Source: an uncultured Geobacteraceae bacterium (GTDB taxonomy: Bacteria; Desulfobacterota; Desulfuromonadia; Geobacterales; Pseudopelobacteraceae). From it: a DNA stretch of 6,543 nucleotides. Below, in pieces: positions 1 to 5,875 of the stretch. A program made the position numbers and the translations under genes. Location of the stretch: contig CAIRND010000206.1 of assembly GCA_903879825.1 (NCBI GenBank), positions 1 to 6,543 on the forward strand, in the 5' to 3' direction. The notes beneath the pieces are model-generated. The model was not told where the DNA came from and ran no database searches. It was given only the letters and a program-made list of their open reading frames with translations. How positions within the stretch are numbered: the first letter of the stretch is position 1; each line of letters opens with the position of its first letter.

Positions 1-969
1 CGATTCAGGTCGCTCGCCACAGGACTGGCGAACCGGCTTAATCCTGCGGTTACGGAACAAACCTCCCGTGCAGCCTGGCTCTGTAAAGCGGATCTCGTTT
101 CTGCCATGGTTGGTGAATTTCCTGAAGTACAGGGAATCATGGGACGTGAGTACGCCCTGCTGGAAGGTGAAAACGCCGTCGTCGCCAACGCTATCGCGGA
201 ACATTATCTGCCCATTCAGGCGGGCGGAGAATTACCGGCGTCTGACATCGGTGCCTTTGTTTCCATAGCAGACAAAATGGACACCATCTGCGGCTGCTTC
301 GGGGTCGGGTTAATCCCAACCGGTGCCGCTGATCCGTATGCGCTCCGCCGCGCAACCATCGGCATTATTGCCATTATTCTGGATAAGGGCTATCGCCTTT
401 CGGTGAGCTCATTAATTGACGAGTCACTCGAACTTCTATCCGCTCAATTGACCCGCCCGAAAGAGCAGGTAGCAGGCGATGTGCGGGAATTTTTCCGGGC
501 GCGCTTTATCAACCTGTTGGGGGGCTCGTATGCTACGGACGCGATTGAAGCCGCAGTAGCTGCCGGTTTTAATGACATGGTCGATGTCAAAGCCCGAATT
601 GCCGCGCTGACTGAATTCAAGACCCACCCGGATTTTGAGCCATTGACGGTGGCAATCAAACGCGTCGGTAACATCATTAAGGATGGCATTGATGCTCCGG
701 TTGATCCATCGCTCTTTCAGGATGAAACTGAAAAGTCCCTCTATGAGGCGATTCAAAAAGTAAAGAGCTCGGCTGAGGGACTCATCTCAACGGGATTATG
801 GTTGGACGCTCTGACCGAAATTGCCGCATTGCGTGGTCCGGTAGACAATTTCTTCGATAAGGTCATGGTCATGGCTGAGGAACCGTTAGTGCGAACAAAC
901 CGACTTGCTCTTCTAACCACAATTGCTCGTTCTTTTGGCAAAATTGCCGATTTTTCAAGGATCGCCTAA
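1..969 (+). CDS. glyS: Glycyl-tRNA synthetase beta subunit, C-terminal part (5' end outside window)
   Basis: The reading frame is open from base 1 to the TAA at 967-969 and gives 322 residues. The family is usually near 690 residues, so about the last half is present. GlyS pairs with GlyQ in the bacterial alpha2-beta2 enzyme that charges tRNA-Gly in the cytoplasm; the beta subunit contributes mainly to tRNA recognition. Family signatures visible in fragment numbering are CKADLV (28-33), MVGEFPEVQG (36-45), MGREYA (47-52), ADKMDT (90-95) and PTGAADPYALRR (106-117). The last 100 or so residues are helical and fit the DALR-type anticodon-binding region at the end of the family. An ATG at 106 is internal (the M of MVGEF) and is not the start. 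The frame is intact, with no sign of decay. The next gene starts 32 bases downstream with no evident promoter, so co-transcription is likely. Identification is secure; glyQ would be expected upstream. Confidence 0.96.
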   Translation, partial: RFRSLATGLANRLNPAVTEQTSRAAWLCKADLVSAMVGEFPEVQGIMGREYALLEGENAVVANAIAEHYLPIQAGGELPASDIGAFVSIADKMDTICGCFGVGLIPTGAADPYALRRATIGIIAIILDKGYRLSVSSLIDESLELLSAQLTRPKEQVAGDVREFFRARFINLLGGSYATDAIEAAVAAGFNDMVDVKARIAALTEFKTHPDFEPLTVAIKRVGNIIKDGIDAPVDPSLFQDETEKSLYEAIQKVKSSAEGLISTGLWLDALTEIAALRGPVDNFFDKVMVMAEEPLVRTNRLALLTTIARSFGKIADFSRIA

Positions 970-980
970 CCTTCTTAGGC
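964..980 (+). other. Small perfect hairpin over the glyS stop codon
   Basis: GCCTAA (964-969) and TTAGGC (975-980) are perfect reverse complements around a five-base loop, and the glyS stop codon forms part of the stem. No T-run follows (ATCGATTAAAAGG comes next), so it does not look like an intrinsic terminator. It lies just upstream of the ribosome-binding site of the chemoreceptor gene and could be an intercistronic RNA structure. A stem of six base pairs may also be chance. Confidence 0.35.
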
Positions 981-1001
981 ATCGATTAAAAGGAGTTTCA
1001 C

Positions 1002-2558
1002 ATGTCATTTACCGCTCGTATTATTGCCGGAAACGCCCTGGGAATTTTATTAACCGTAGTTACCATGGCACTCTTAAACCCTAAAGGTGATCTTCTTATT
1101 TCAGTTGCAATCGGAGCAACGCTTCTGATTGTGACGTCAGTCGTCCTTGGAATACTCAGCAACAGTGCCTTTAAACCGCTGGCGGGTATTGTAGCAGCGC
1201 TTGAGAAGGCAGCAAGTGGCGACTTGTCCGTCAGGGCCGATGTAGCTGGGGGAGGAGACTTTGCCCGCCTTGCCACCGCCTTCAACAGTATGATGACCGA
1301 TATGAACAAAGCAATGCGTCAATTTTTTTCAGTCGCAGATACGGTGCGTGATTCAGTCGTGATGGTTCGTTCAACAACTGATGCCATGGCATCGGCAGCT
1401 GAAGATGTAGCTATTCAGGCCAGTACAATTGCTACCGCCAGTGAAGAAATGTCCGCCACGTCAGGTGACATAGCACGCAATTGCCTGTATGCGGCTGAAA
1501 GTGCTCAGAAGGCAACTGAACAGACTCATAGTGGCTCACAACTTGTGCAGAGCAGCTCGCGCTTGATGGAAAACATTGCACAGCGTGTCAATGTCTCGTC
1601 CAAAACGGTAGAAGGACTTGGGCAGCGTTCTGACCAGATCGGCGCTATTGTCAACACGATTCAGGATATTGCAGATCAGACCAACCTTCTGGCTCTGAAC
1701 GCCGCCATCGAAGCGGCCCGGGCCGGTGAGCAGGGACGTGGTTTTGCCGTCGTTGCTGATGAGGTGAGGGCTTTGGCTGAACGTACAACCAAAGCGACAA
1801 AAGAGATTGCTGCAATGATTAAGGCGATACAAAATGAGACACAGAGTGCAGTTAATTCTATGTCAGAGGGTGTTGATGAGGTTAAGCGCGGTACGGCTGA
1901 AACGGCTCGCTCCGGTGAAGCGCTCGAAGACATTCTTAACAAAATAAATGAATTAACAATGCAGATCAGTCAGGTTGCGACCGCTGCTGAAGAGCAAACA
2001 GCAACTACGCAGGAGATTACCAACAACATCCAGATGATTACAGATGTTGTTAACAAAAATGTGGAAAATTCACGCAGCACAACTCAGGCGACCACCACTC
2101 TTGCCCGGGAAGTTGATAACCTGCATGAATTGGTAAGTCATTTCCGCCTGTCAAAAGCCCTTGAATGGGATGCATCATTTGCTGTAGGCGTCAGCAAATA
2201 TGATAATGCCCACAAAGTTCTCTTCAACATGATCAATGACCTGGCTGATGCCATGCAACAAAAGAAGAGCAAGGATGCCGTTGGCCGTGTATTAAACGGC
2301 TTGGCCGAGTACACGATCAATCACTTTGCTGATGAGGAACGGAGCTTTTCACAATCGCACTACCCGGAAGAGGCCCAGCACAAGGCGTTACACAAAAAGC
2401 TGCTTGATCAGGTTACTGATCTGATCGGAAAGTTTAATGCCGGTGAACCACTTATCACACAAGATGTAATTAATTTCCTTCAGGATTGGCTCATCAACCA
2501 TATCAAGGGCGTTGATATGCGCTATGGACCACATCTGAACAAGAATGGAATAAAATGA
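1002..2558 (+). CDS. Methyl-accepting chemotaxis protein with C-terminal bacteriohemerythrin domain
   Basis: This 518-residue chemoreceptor starts at an ATG preceded by AAAAGGAG (988-995). Two hydrophobic segments (about 5-25 and 31-52) are separated by only five residues (NPKGD), so there is no periplasmic sensor domain. A HAMP domain follows (about 54-106; GDLSVR and LATAFNSM), then a long coiled-coil signalling hairpin with the conserved tip DQTNLLALNAAIEAARAGEQ and E237 near the turn. Two methylation-type motifs, ATASEEMSAT (E148/E149) and ATAAEEQTAT (E330/E331), sit nearly symmetrically about the tip. Residues about 386-515 form a bacteriohemerythrin domain. All seven di-iron ligands are present with the family spacing: H404, H441, E445, H460, H464, H500 and D505. 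By analogy with DcrH of Desulfovibrio, the protein probably senses oxygen or redox state in the cytoplasm and signals through CheW/CheA. There is no NWETF-type CheR tether at the C-terminus. Its stop overlaps the start of hisH. The family call is secure; the ligand is inferred. Confidence 0.95.
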   Translation: MSFTARIIAGNALGILLTVVTMALLNPKGDLLISVAIGATLLIVTSVVLGILSNSAFKPLAGIVAALEKAASGDLSVRADVAGGGDFARLATAFNSMMTDMNKAMRQFFSVADTVRDSVVMVRSTTDAMASAAEDVAIQASTIATASEEMSATSGDIARNCLYAAESAQKATEQTHSGSQLVQSSSRLMENIAQRVNVSSKTVEGLGQRSDQIGAIVNTIQDIADQTNLLALNAAIEAARAGEQGRGFAVVADEVRALAERTTKATKEIAAMIKAIQNETQSAVNSMSEGVDEVKRGTAETARSGEALEDILNKINELTMQISQVATAAEEQTATTQEITNNIQMITDVVNKNVENSRSTTQATTTLAREVDNLHELVSHFRLSKALEWDASFAVGVSKYDNAHKVLFNMINDLADAMQQKKSKDAVGRVLNGLAEYTINHFADEERSFSQSHYPEEAQHKALHKKLLDQVTDLIGKFNAGEPLITQDVINFLQDWLINHIKGVDMRYGPHLNKNGIK

Positions 2559-3178
2559 TCGCTATTATAGACTATGGGATGGGCAACCTCCGTTCCGTAC
2601 AAAAAGGCTTTGAAAAAGTGGGCAGCGAGGCAGTTATTACCGCCGATCCACAGGTTGTACTTCAGGCAGATAAAATTGTCCTGCCCGGCGTCGGTGCCTT
2701 TCGCGATTGCATGCACAACCTGGAACAGGCCGGCTTTGTTGAGCCGATATTGAAAGTAATTGCCGAAGGCAGACCATTTTTAGGCATTTGTGTCGGCATG
2801 CAGTTGTTATTTACGGACAGCGTGGAGTTTGGCCTTTATAGTGGGCTGAATGTTATTCCCGGTCATGTCCTTCGCTTTCCTGATCAGATGATGGTAGCGG
2901 GCGAAAAATTAAAAGTGCCGCAGATGGGCTGGAATCAAATATCTTTTAAACGACGACCACCAGCCTTCGCAGGGGTAGAAGATGACAGTAATGTCTATTT
3001 CGTCCACTCCTATTATGTCAAACCGGATGACAGTAATATAATCGCGACAACGACCGACTACGGCATCGAATTTTGTTCATCAGTCTGGAAAGATAATGTT
3101 GTCGCCACCCAGTTCCACCCAGAAAAATCACAGACCATTGGCCTGAAGATCCTTAAAAATTTCGCGGAGTCAAAATGA
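2555..3178 (+). CDS. hisH: Imidazole glycerol phosphate synthase, glutamine amidotransferase subunit
   Basis: HisH (207 residues, normal length) hydrolyses glutamine and passes ammonia to HisF, which forms imidazole glycerol phosphate and AICAR in histidine synthesis. The class I amidotransferase triad is complete: C79 in GICVGMQ, with H188 and E190 in QFHPEKS. The oxyanion-strand motif PGVG is at 44-47. The start MIAIIDYGMGNLRSV is typical of the family, so the ATG at 2555 is secure even though it overlaps the chemoreceptor stop as ATGA. Its ribosome-binding site is weak (GGAA at 2548-2551), which suggests that translation is coupled to the gene before it. One oddity is that the usual PHMGWN motif reads PQMGWN here (Q123). 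The TGA stop overlaps the hisA start in the same ATGA manner. Confidence 0.97.
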   Translation: MIAIIDYGMGNLRSVQKGFEKVGSEAVITADPQVVLQADKIVLPGVGAFRDCMHNLEQAGFVEPILKVIAEGRPFLGICVGMQLLFTDSVEFGLYSGLNVIPGHVLRFPDQMMVAGEKLKVPQMGWNQISFKRRPPAFAGVEDDSNVYFVHSYYVKPDDSNIIATTTDYGIEFCSSVWKDNVVATQFHPEKSQTIGLKILKNFAESK

Positions 3179-3906
3179 TTGTCATTCCCGCCATAGACTT
3201 AAAAGATGGAAAATGCGTCCGCTTGGAACAAGGGCTCATGGACAAAGATACCGTATTCAACGATAACCCCGGTGCGCAGGCTCTTGAATGGGAGCGTCAG
3301 GGCGCCGAGTTGCTCCACATCGTAGACCTTGACGGTGCTTTTGCCGGTGAACCGAAGAACAGAGACGCCATTGAATCGATTCTCAAGGCGATCACTATCC
3401 CCGCCCAACTGGGAGGCGGGATCCGTGACATTGAAACCATCGAAGCGTACCTGTCACTGGGACTTTCCCGCGTGATCATCGGCACCGCCGCACAGCGCAA
3501 TCCGGAGTTGGTCCGCGAAGCCTGTGCAAAATTTCCGGGTCAAATTGTGGTCGGAATTGATGCAAAGAACGGCATGGTAGCCGTACAGGGGTGGGCTGAA
3601 GTTACTGACGTGACCGCTGTCGAGCTTGCAAAAAAGTTTGAGGGCTTCGGTGTATCGGCTATTATCTACACAGACATAAGTCGCGACGGCATGTTGCAAG
3701 GCCCGAACCTGGAAGCAACGCAATCACTGGCCGAGGCTGTTGCTATCCCGGTTATTGCATCAGGTGGTGTTTCCTCACTCAAGGATATTGAGAATCTGAT
3801 GGCAATTGAAGCAAGCGGTATTACCGGGGTGATAACCGGAAAGGCCGTTTATACCGGCGCTATCAAACTAAGCGAAGCGATTGCACTTACAAAGGAAAAA
3901 GCCTGA
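3175..3906 (+). CDS. hisA: Phosphoribosylformimino-5-aminoimidazole carboxamide ribotide isomerase (ProFAR isomerase)
   Basis: HisA (243 residues, normal length) is a (beta/alpha)8-barrel enzyme. It carries out the Amadori rearrangement of ProFAR to PRFAR, the substrate of HisF-HisH. The opening MIVIPAIDLKDGKCVRL is diagnostic and carries catalytic D8; the second catalytic aspartate is D129 in GIDAKNG. T166 and D167 lie in the YTDISRDG strand-loop. The two phosphate-binding loops, LGGGIRD and ASGGVSS, reflect the half-barrel duplication shared with HisF. The ATG overlaps the hisH stop as ATGA, and GGAG (3166-3169) is well placed five bases before it. The stop lies one base before the hisF start. 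Nothing suggests the bifunctional PriA form of actinobacteria. Confidence 0.97.
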   Translation: MIVIPAIDLKDGKCVRLEQGLMDKDTVFNDNPGAQALEWERQGAELLHIVDLDGAFAGEPKNRDAIESILKAITIPAQLGGGIRDIETIEAYLSLGLSRVIIGTAAQRNPELVREACAKFPGQIVVGIDAKNGMVAVQGWAEVTDVTAVELAKKFEGFGVSAIIYTDISRDGMLQGPNLEATQSLAEAVAIPVIASGGVSSLKDIENLMAIEASGITGVITGKAVYTGAIKLSEAIALTKEKA

Positions 3907-3907
3907 T

Positions 3908-4669
3908 ATGTTGACCAAACGTATCATTCCCTGCCTGGATGTAAAGGAAGGCCGCGTCGTCAAAGGTGTCCAGTTTTTAGAACTGCGTGATGCCGGTGAC
4001 CCCGTCGAGATCGCGGAGCGCTACGATCTGGAGGGGGCAGATGAGCTGACTTTTCTTGATATCACCGCATCATCCGATCAACGCGATACGATGGTCGATG
4101 TAGTTCGCCGAACCGCAGAACGCGTATTTATGCCGCTCACAGTAGGTGGTGGTATCCGCACCGTTGATGACATTCGCCGCCTGCTTAATGCCGGCGCAGA
4201 TAAAACCTCTATTAACACCGCCGCTGTTGATCGCCCTGAGTTTGTCAGCGAGGCAGCCGAAAAATTTGGATCGCAATGTACGGTAGTAGCCATTGATGCC
4301 CGGCGTGTACCCGGTGAACAGCGGTGGCAGGTATATACTCATGGGGGCCGTAAACCGACCGGCCTTGATGTTGTGGAGTGGGCGATCAGGATGGAGGCAT
4401 ACGGATCGGGCGAGATCCTCCTGACCAGTATGGATTGCGATGGAACCAAGGATGGCTATGATCTGGAGCTTACCCGCGCGGTTGTGGATGCGGTGTCAAT
4501 TCCGGTTATTGCATCCGGTGGAGTAGGGAATCTGGAGCACCTGTATGATGGCTTTACGACCGCCGGAGCAAGCGCCTGCCTGGCCGCTTCTATCTTCCAT
4601 TATCGGGAATACAGTATCGGAGAAGCAAAGGAATATCTCCGCGCCAAAGGGGTAGAGGTTCGACTATGA
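3908..4669 (+). CDS. hisF: Imidazole glycerol phosphate synthase, cyclase subunit
   Basis: HisF (253 residues, the standard length) is the (beta/alpha)8-barrel partner of HisH. It uses ammonia channelled through the barrel to convert PRFAR into imidazole glycerol phosphate and AICAR. The start at 3908 gives the canonical MLTKRIIPCLDVKEGRVVKG. An in-frame ATG at 3881 would add nine residues lying inside hisA and is rejected. Catalytic aspartates D11 and D130 (VAIDARR) are present, as are R5 at the position of the ammonia gate and K19 in the beta1-alpha1 loop. The phosphate loops VGGGIRT and ASGGVGN are intact. AAGGA at 3892-3896 is the likely ribosome-binding site, about 11 bases upstream. The TGA overlaps the hisE start as ATGA. 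Confidence 0.97.
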   Translation: MLTKRIIPCLDVKEGRVVKGVQFLELRDAGDPVEIAERYDLEGADELTFLDITASSDQRDTMVDVVRRTAERVFMPLTVGGGIRTVDDIRRLLNAGADKTSINTAAVDRPEFVSEAAEKFGSQCTVVAIDARRVPGEQRWQVYTHGGRKPTGLDVVEWAIRMEAYGSGEILLTSMDCDGTKDGYDLELTRAVVDAVSIPVIASGGVGNLEHLYDGFTTAGASACLAASIFHYREYSIGEAKEYLRAKGVEVRL

Positions 4670-5001
4670 CACATGAAGAGGATATTTTACAGGCTGTCTA
4701 TCAGGTCATACTAGACCGCAAAGCAAACCCAAGCGACAAATCATATACCTCTTCTCTCATGAGTGGGGGCATCGATAAAATATTAAAGAAAGTCGGCGAA
4801 GAGGCGATAGAGGTAGTTATTGCGGCCAAAGGTGGAGCGCGTGATGAAATTATTTATGAATCAACCGATCTTATCTTTCATCTGCTCGTTCTACTCGGAC
4901 ATCAGAATATTCCTCCCGAAGCGATTTACGATGAACTGAAGCGAAGATTTGGTATATCAGGCATAGCCGAAAAGGCCGCCCGACCTTCAACCTGCTGTTG
5001 A
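4666..5001 (+). CDS. hisE: Phosphoribosyl-ATP pyrophosphatase
   Basis: HisE (111 residues) hydrolyses phosphoribosyl-ATP to phosphoribosyl-AMP and pyrophosphate, the second step of histidine synthesis. The all-alpha NTP pyrophosphatase signature is visible: KVGEEAIEVV with E45, E46 and E49, and ESTDLIFHLLVLL with E65 and D68, residues expected to bind metal. The family opening SYTSSLMSGGIDKILKKVGEEA is present in full. It is a stand-alone protein with no HisI (cyclohydrolase) domain, so hisI must be elsewhere. The start overlaps the hisF stop as ATGA, with GAGG (4655-4658) seven bases upstream. The protein ends in two adjacent cysteines (STCC), outside the catalytic core. It is the last gene of the his block, and the next gene has its own promoter. 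Confidence 0.95.
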   Translation: MTHEEDILQAVYQVILDRKANPSDKSYTSSLMSGGIDKILKKVGEEAIEVVIAAKGGARDEIIYESTDLIFHLLVLLGHQNIPPEAIYDELKRRFGISGIAEKAARPSTCC

Positions 5002-5012
5002 GCATTTGCTTA

Positions 5013-5040
5013 TTGACAAAAGTGCGCATTATGCTATTGT
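5013..5040 (+). promoter_or_regulatory. Sigma-70-type promoter for rpsU with extended -10
   Basis: A perfect -35 hexamer TTGACA (5013-5018) is followed after 16 bases by TATTGT (5035-5040, four of six matches to TATAAT). TG at 5032-5033 one base upstream makes an extended -10. Transcription would start near 5046-5048, leaving an AT-rich leader of about 65 bases before rpsU. It is the best promoter match I found in the window, and its position between the his block and a ribosomal protein gene fits. Confidence 0.8.
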
Positions 5041-5097
5041 ACGCAACTCTAAATTTCCTATCGTAGATCATATTTATATTTCAATAATAAAATAAAT

Positions 5098-5107
5098 GGG
5101 GGGTGAT
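5098..5107 (+). promoter_or_regulatory. Strong G-rich ribosome-binding site of rpsU
   Basis: GGGGGGTGAT ends five bases before the rpsU ATG. It matches the full anti-Shine-Dalgarno complement GGAGGTGAT extended by one G, except for a G in place of A that can still pair with U as a wobble. The long complementarity fits high expression and fixes the start at 5113. Confidence 0.75.
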
Positions 5108-5112
5108 TTTAC

Positions 5113-5310
5113 ATGCCGGGAGTAAAAATTAAGGATAGTGAGCCGTTTGAAATGGCACTGAAGAAGTTCAAAAAGCAGTGCGAAAAAGCGGGGATTCTTT
5201 CCGAAGTCCGTAAACGTGAGCACTTCGAAAAACCAAGTATCAAACGTAAGAAAAAAGCCATCGCCGCTCGCAAGCGCGCCCTCAAGAAACAGCGTAAGAT
5301 GGTTGACTAG
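5113..5310 (+). CDS. rpsU: 30S ribosomal protein S21
   Basis: S21 is a small, very basic protein of the 30S subunit that sits near the platform and the 3' end of 16S rRNA and aids initiation. The protein has 65 residues, within the usual family range. The N-terminal MPGVKIKDSEPFEMALKKFK and the helix around CEKAGILSEVRKREHFEKPS are typical, followed by a lysine/arginine-rich tail (KRKKKAIAARKRALKKQRK). It is preceded by its own promoter and a strong ribosome-binding site and is followed 33 bases later by yqeY, with no terminator seen between. As in the classical rpsU-dnaG arrangement, dnaG lies downstream, though here two genes intervene. Confidence 0.96.
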   Translation: MPGVKIKDSEPFEMALKKFKKQCEKAGILSEVRKREHFEKPSIKRKKKAIAARKRALKKQRKMVD

Positions 5311-5343
5311 CACCCCGCAATCAAGGGTCAGGAACAAACACGT

Positions 5344-5787
5344 ATGACACTGAAAGACCAGCTAAATGAAGCAATGAAAGCAGCCATGAAGGCGCGGGAT
5401 AACCTGCGCCTTTCGGCTGTTCGCATGGTACGCGCAGCAATCACTAATCGCGAGATTGATAGCCGCACGGAACTAGACGACCACGCAATCATTGATGTCA
5501 TATCAACATTGGCTAAACAGCGGCGGGAATCCATTCGAATGTATCGAGAGGGAAACCGTCTTGAGCTTGCTGAAAAAGAAGAATTGGAATTGTCAGTGCT
5601 GCTCGAGTTTCTCCCTACCCAATTAAGCACTGAAGAAATCGATTCCCTTATCATGCAGGCCATTCAAGATGTAGAAGCCCATGGCGTCAAAGACATGGGA
5701 CGGGTTATGAAGGCGATTACGCCACGTACGGCAGGTAAAGCTGATGGCAAGGTAGTAAGTGATGCTGTCCGGAGACTGCTGGCTTGA
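5344..5787 (+). CDS. yqeY: GatB/YqeY domain protein
   Basis: This 147-residue protein matches the stand-alone YqeY family in length and pattern: TLKDQLNEAMKAAMKARD at the start, LSAVRMVRAAI, a central KQRRESIRMYREGNR helix, EFLPTQLS, and the C-terminal GRVMKAITPRTAGKADGK. The C-terminal part resembles the tail domain of GatB, the tRNA-dependent amidotransferase subunit, where it contacts tRNA. The role of free YqeY is not well defined, though a tRNA-related role is commonly inferred. AGGA (5330-5333) lies ten bases before the ATG. Location after rpsU is common in several phyla, and both are likely transcribed from the promoter at 5013. A probable terminator follows the gene. Confidence 0.93.
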   Translation: MTLKDQLNEAMKAAMKARDNLRLSAVRMVRAAITNREIDSRTELDDHAIIDVISTLAKQRRESIRMYREGNRLELAEKEELELSVLLEFLPTQLSTEEIDSLIMQAIQDVEAHGVKDMGRVMKAITPRTAGKADGKVVSDAVRRLLA

Positions 5788-5823
5788 TACGTCACCTTGA
5801 TTCGAAACGTGCATTACACAGTC

Positions 5824-5858
5824 AAGGGGCTTTCGTTGCGATGGCCCCTTCTTTGTAA
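5824..5858 (+). terminator. Probable Rho-independent terminator after yqeY
   Basis: AAGGGGC (5824-5830) and GCCCCTT (5844-5850) form a perfect seven-base-pair GC-rich stem, extendable by one T-G wobble, closing a loop of about 11-13 bases. A T-rich but interrupted tail (CTTCTTTG, 5851-5858) follows. The position, 36 bases after the yqeY stop, is right. The imperfect T-run suggests partial rather than complete termination, which would allow some read-through into cvpA-dnaG. Confidence 0.75.
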
Positions 5859-5875
5859 TCGATCATGGCTCTCCA

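Noticed and set aside
68..268. Open frame of 66 codons at the left end in a second frame
   Set aside because: It overlaps the glyS frame, which is open from base 1 and carries clear family motifs.
436..756. Antisense open frame of 106 codons inside glyS
   Set aside because: It is a shadow of a strongly conserved gene on the other strand; its translation matches nothing I recognise, and no ribosome-binding site supports it.
946..953. GCCGATTT upstream of the chemoreceptor, resembling the -10 of a flagellar sigma-28 promoter
   Set aside because: There is no TAAA at the required distance (927-930 reads TCGT), and the match lies within glyS coding sequence, where it encodes alanine-aspartate.
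3881..3907. Upstream in-frame ATG that would extend HisF by nine residues
   Set aside because: The extension lies inside hisA, and the canonical HisF N-terminus MLTKRIIPCLDV begins at 3908 with D11 in the standard position.
5030..5035. TATGCT as an alternative -10 for the rpsU promoter
   Set aside because: It would leave only 11 bases after TTGACA, too short for sigma-70; TATTGT at 5035-5040 with 16 bases and the TG extension fits better.
5328..5663. Antisense open frame of 111 codons inside yqeY
   Set aside because: Its serine/arginine-rich translation is typical of the reverse complement of a charged helical protein; yqeY is clearly the real gene.
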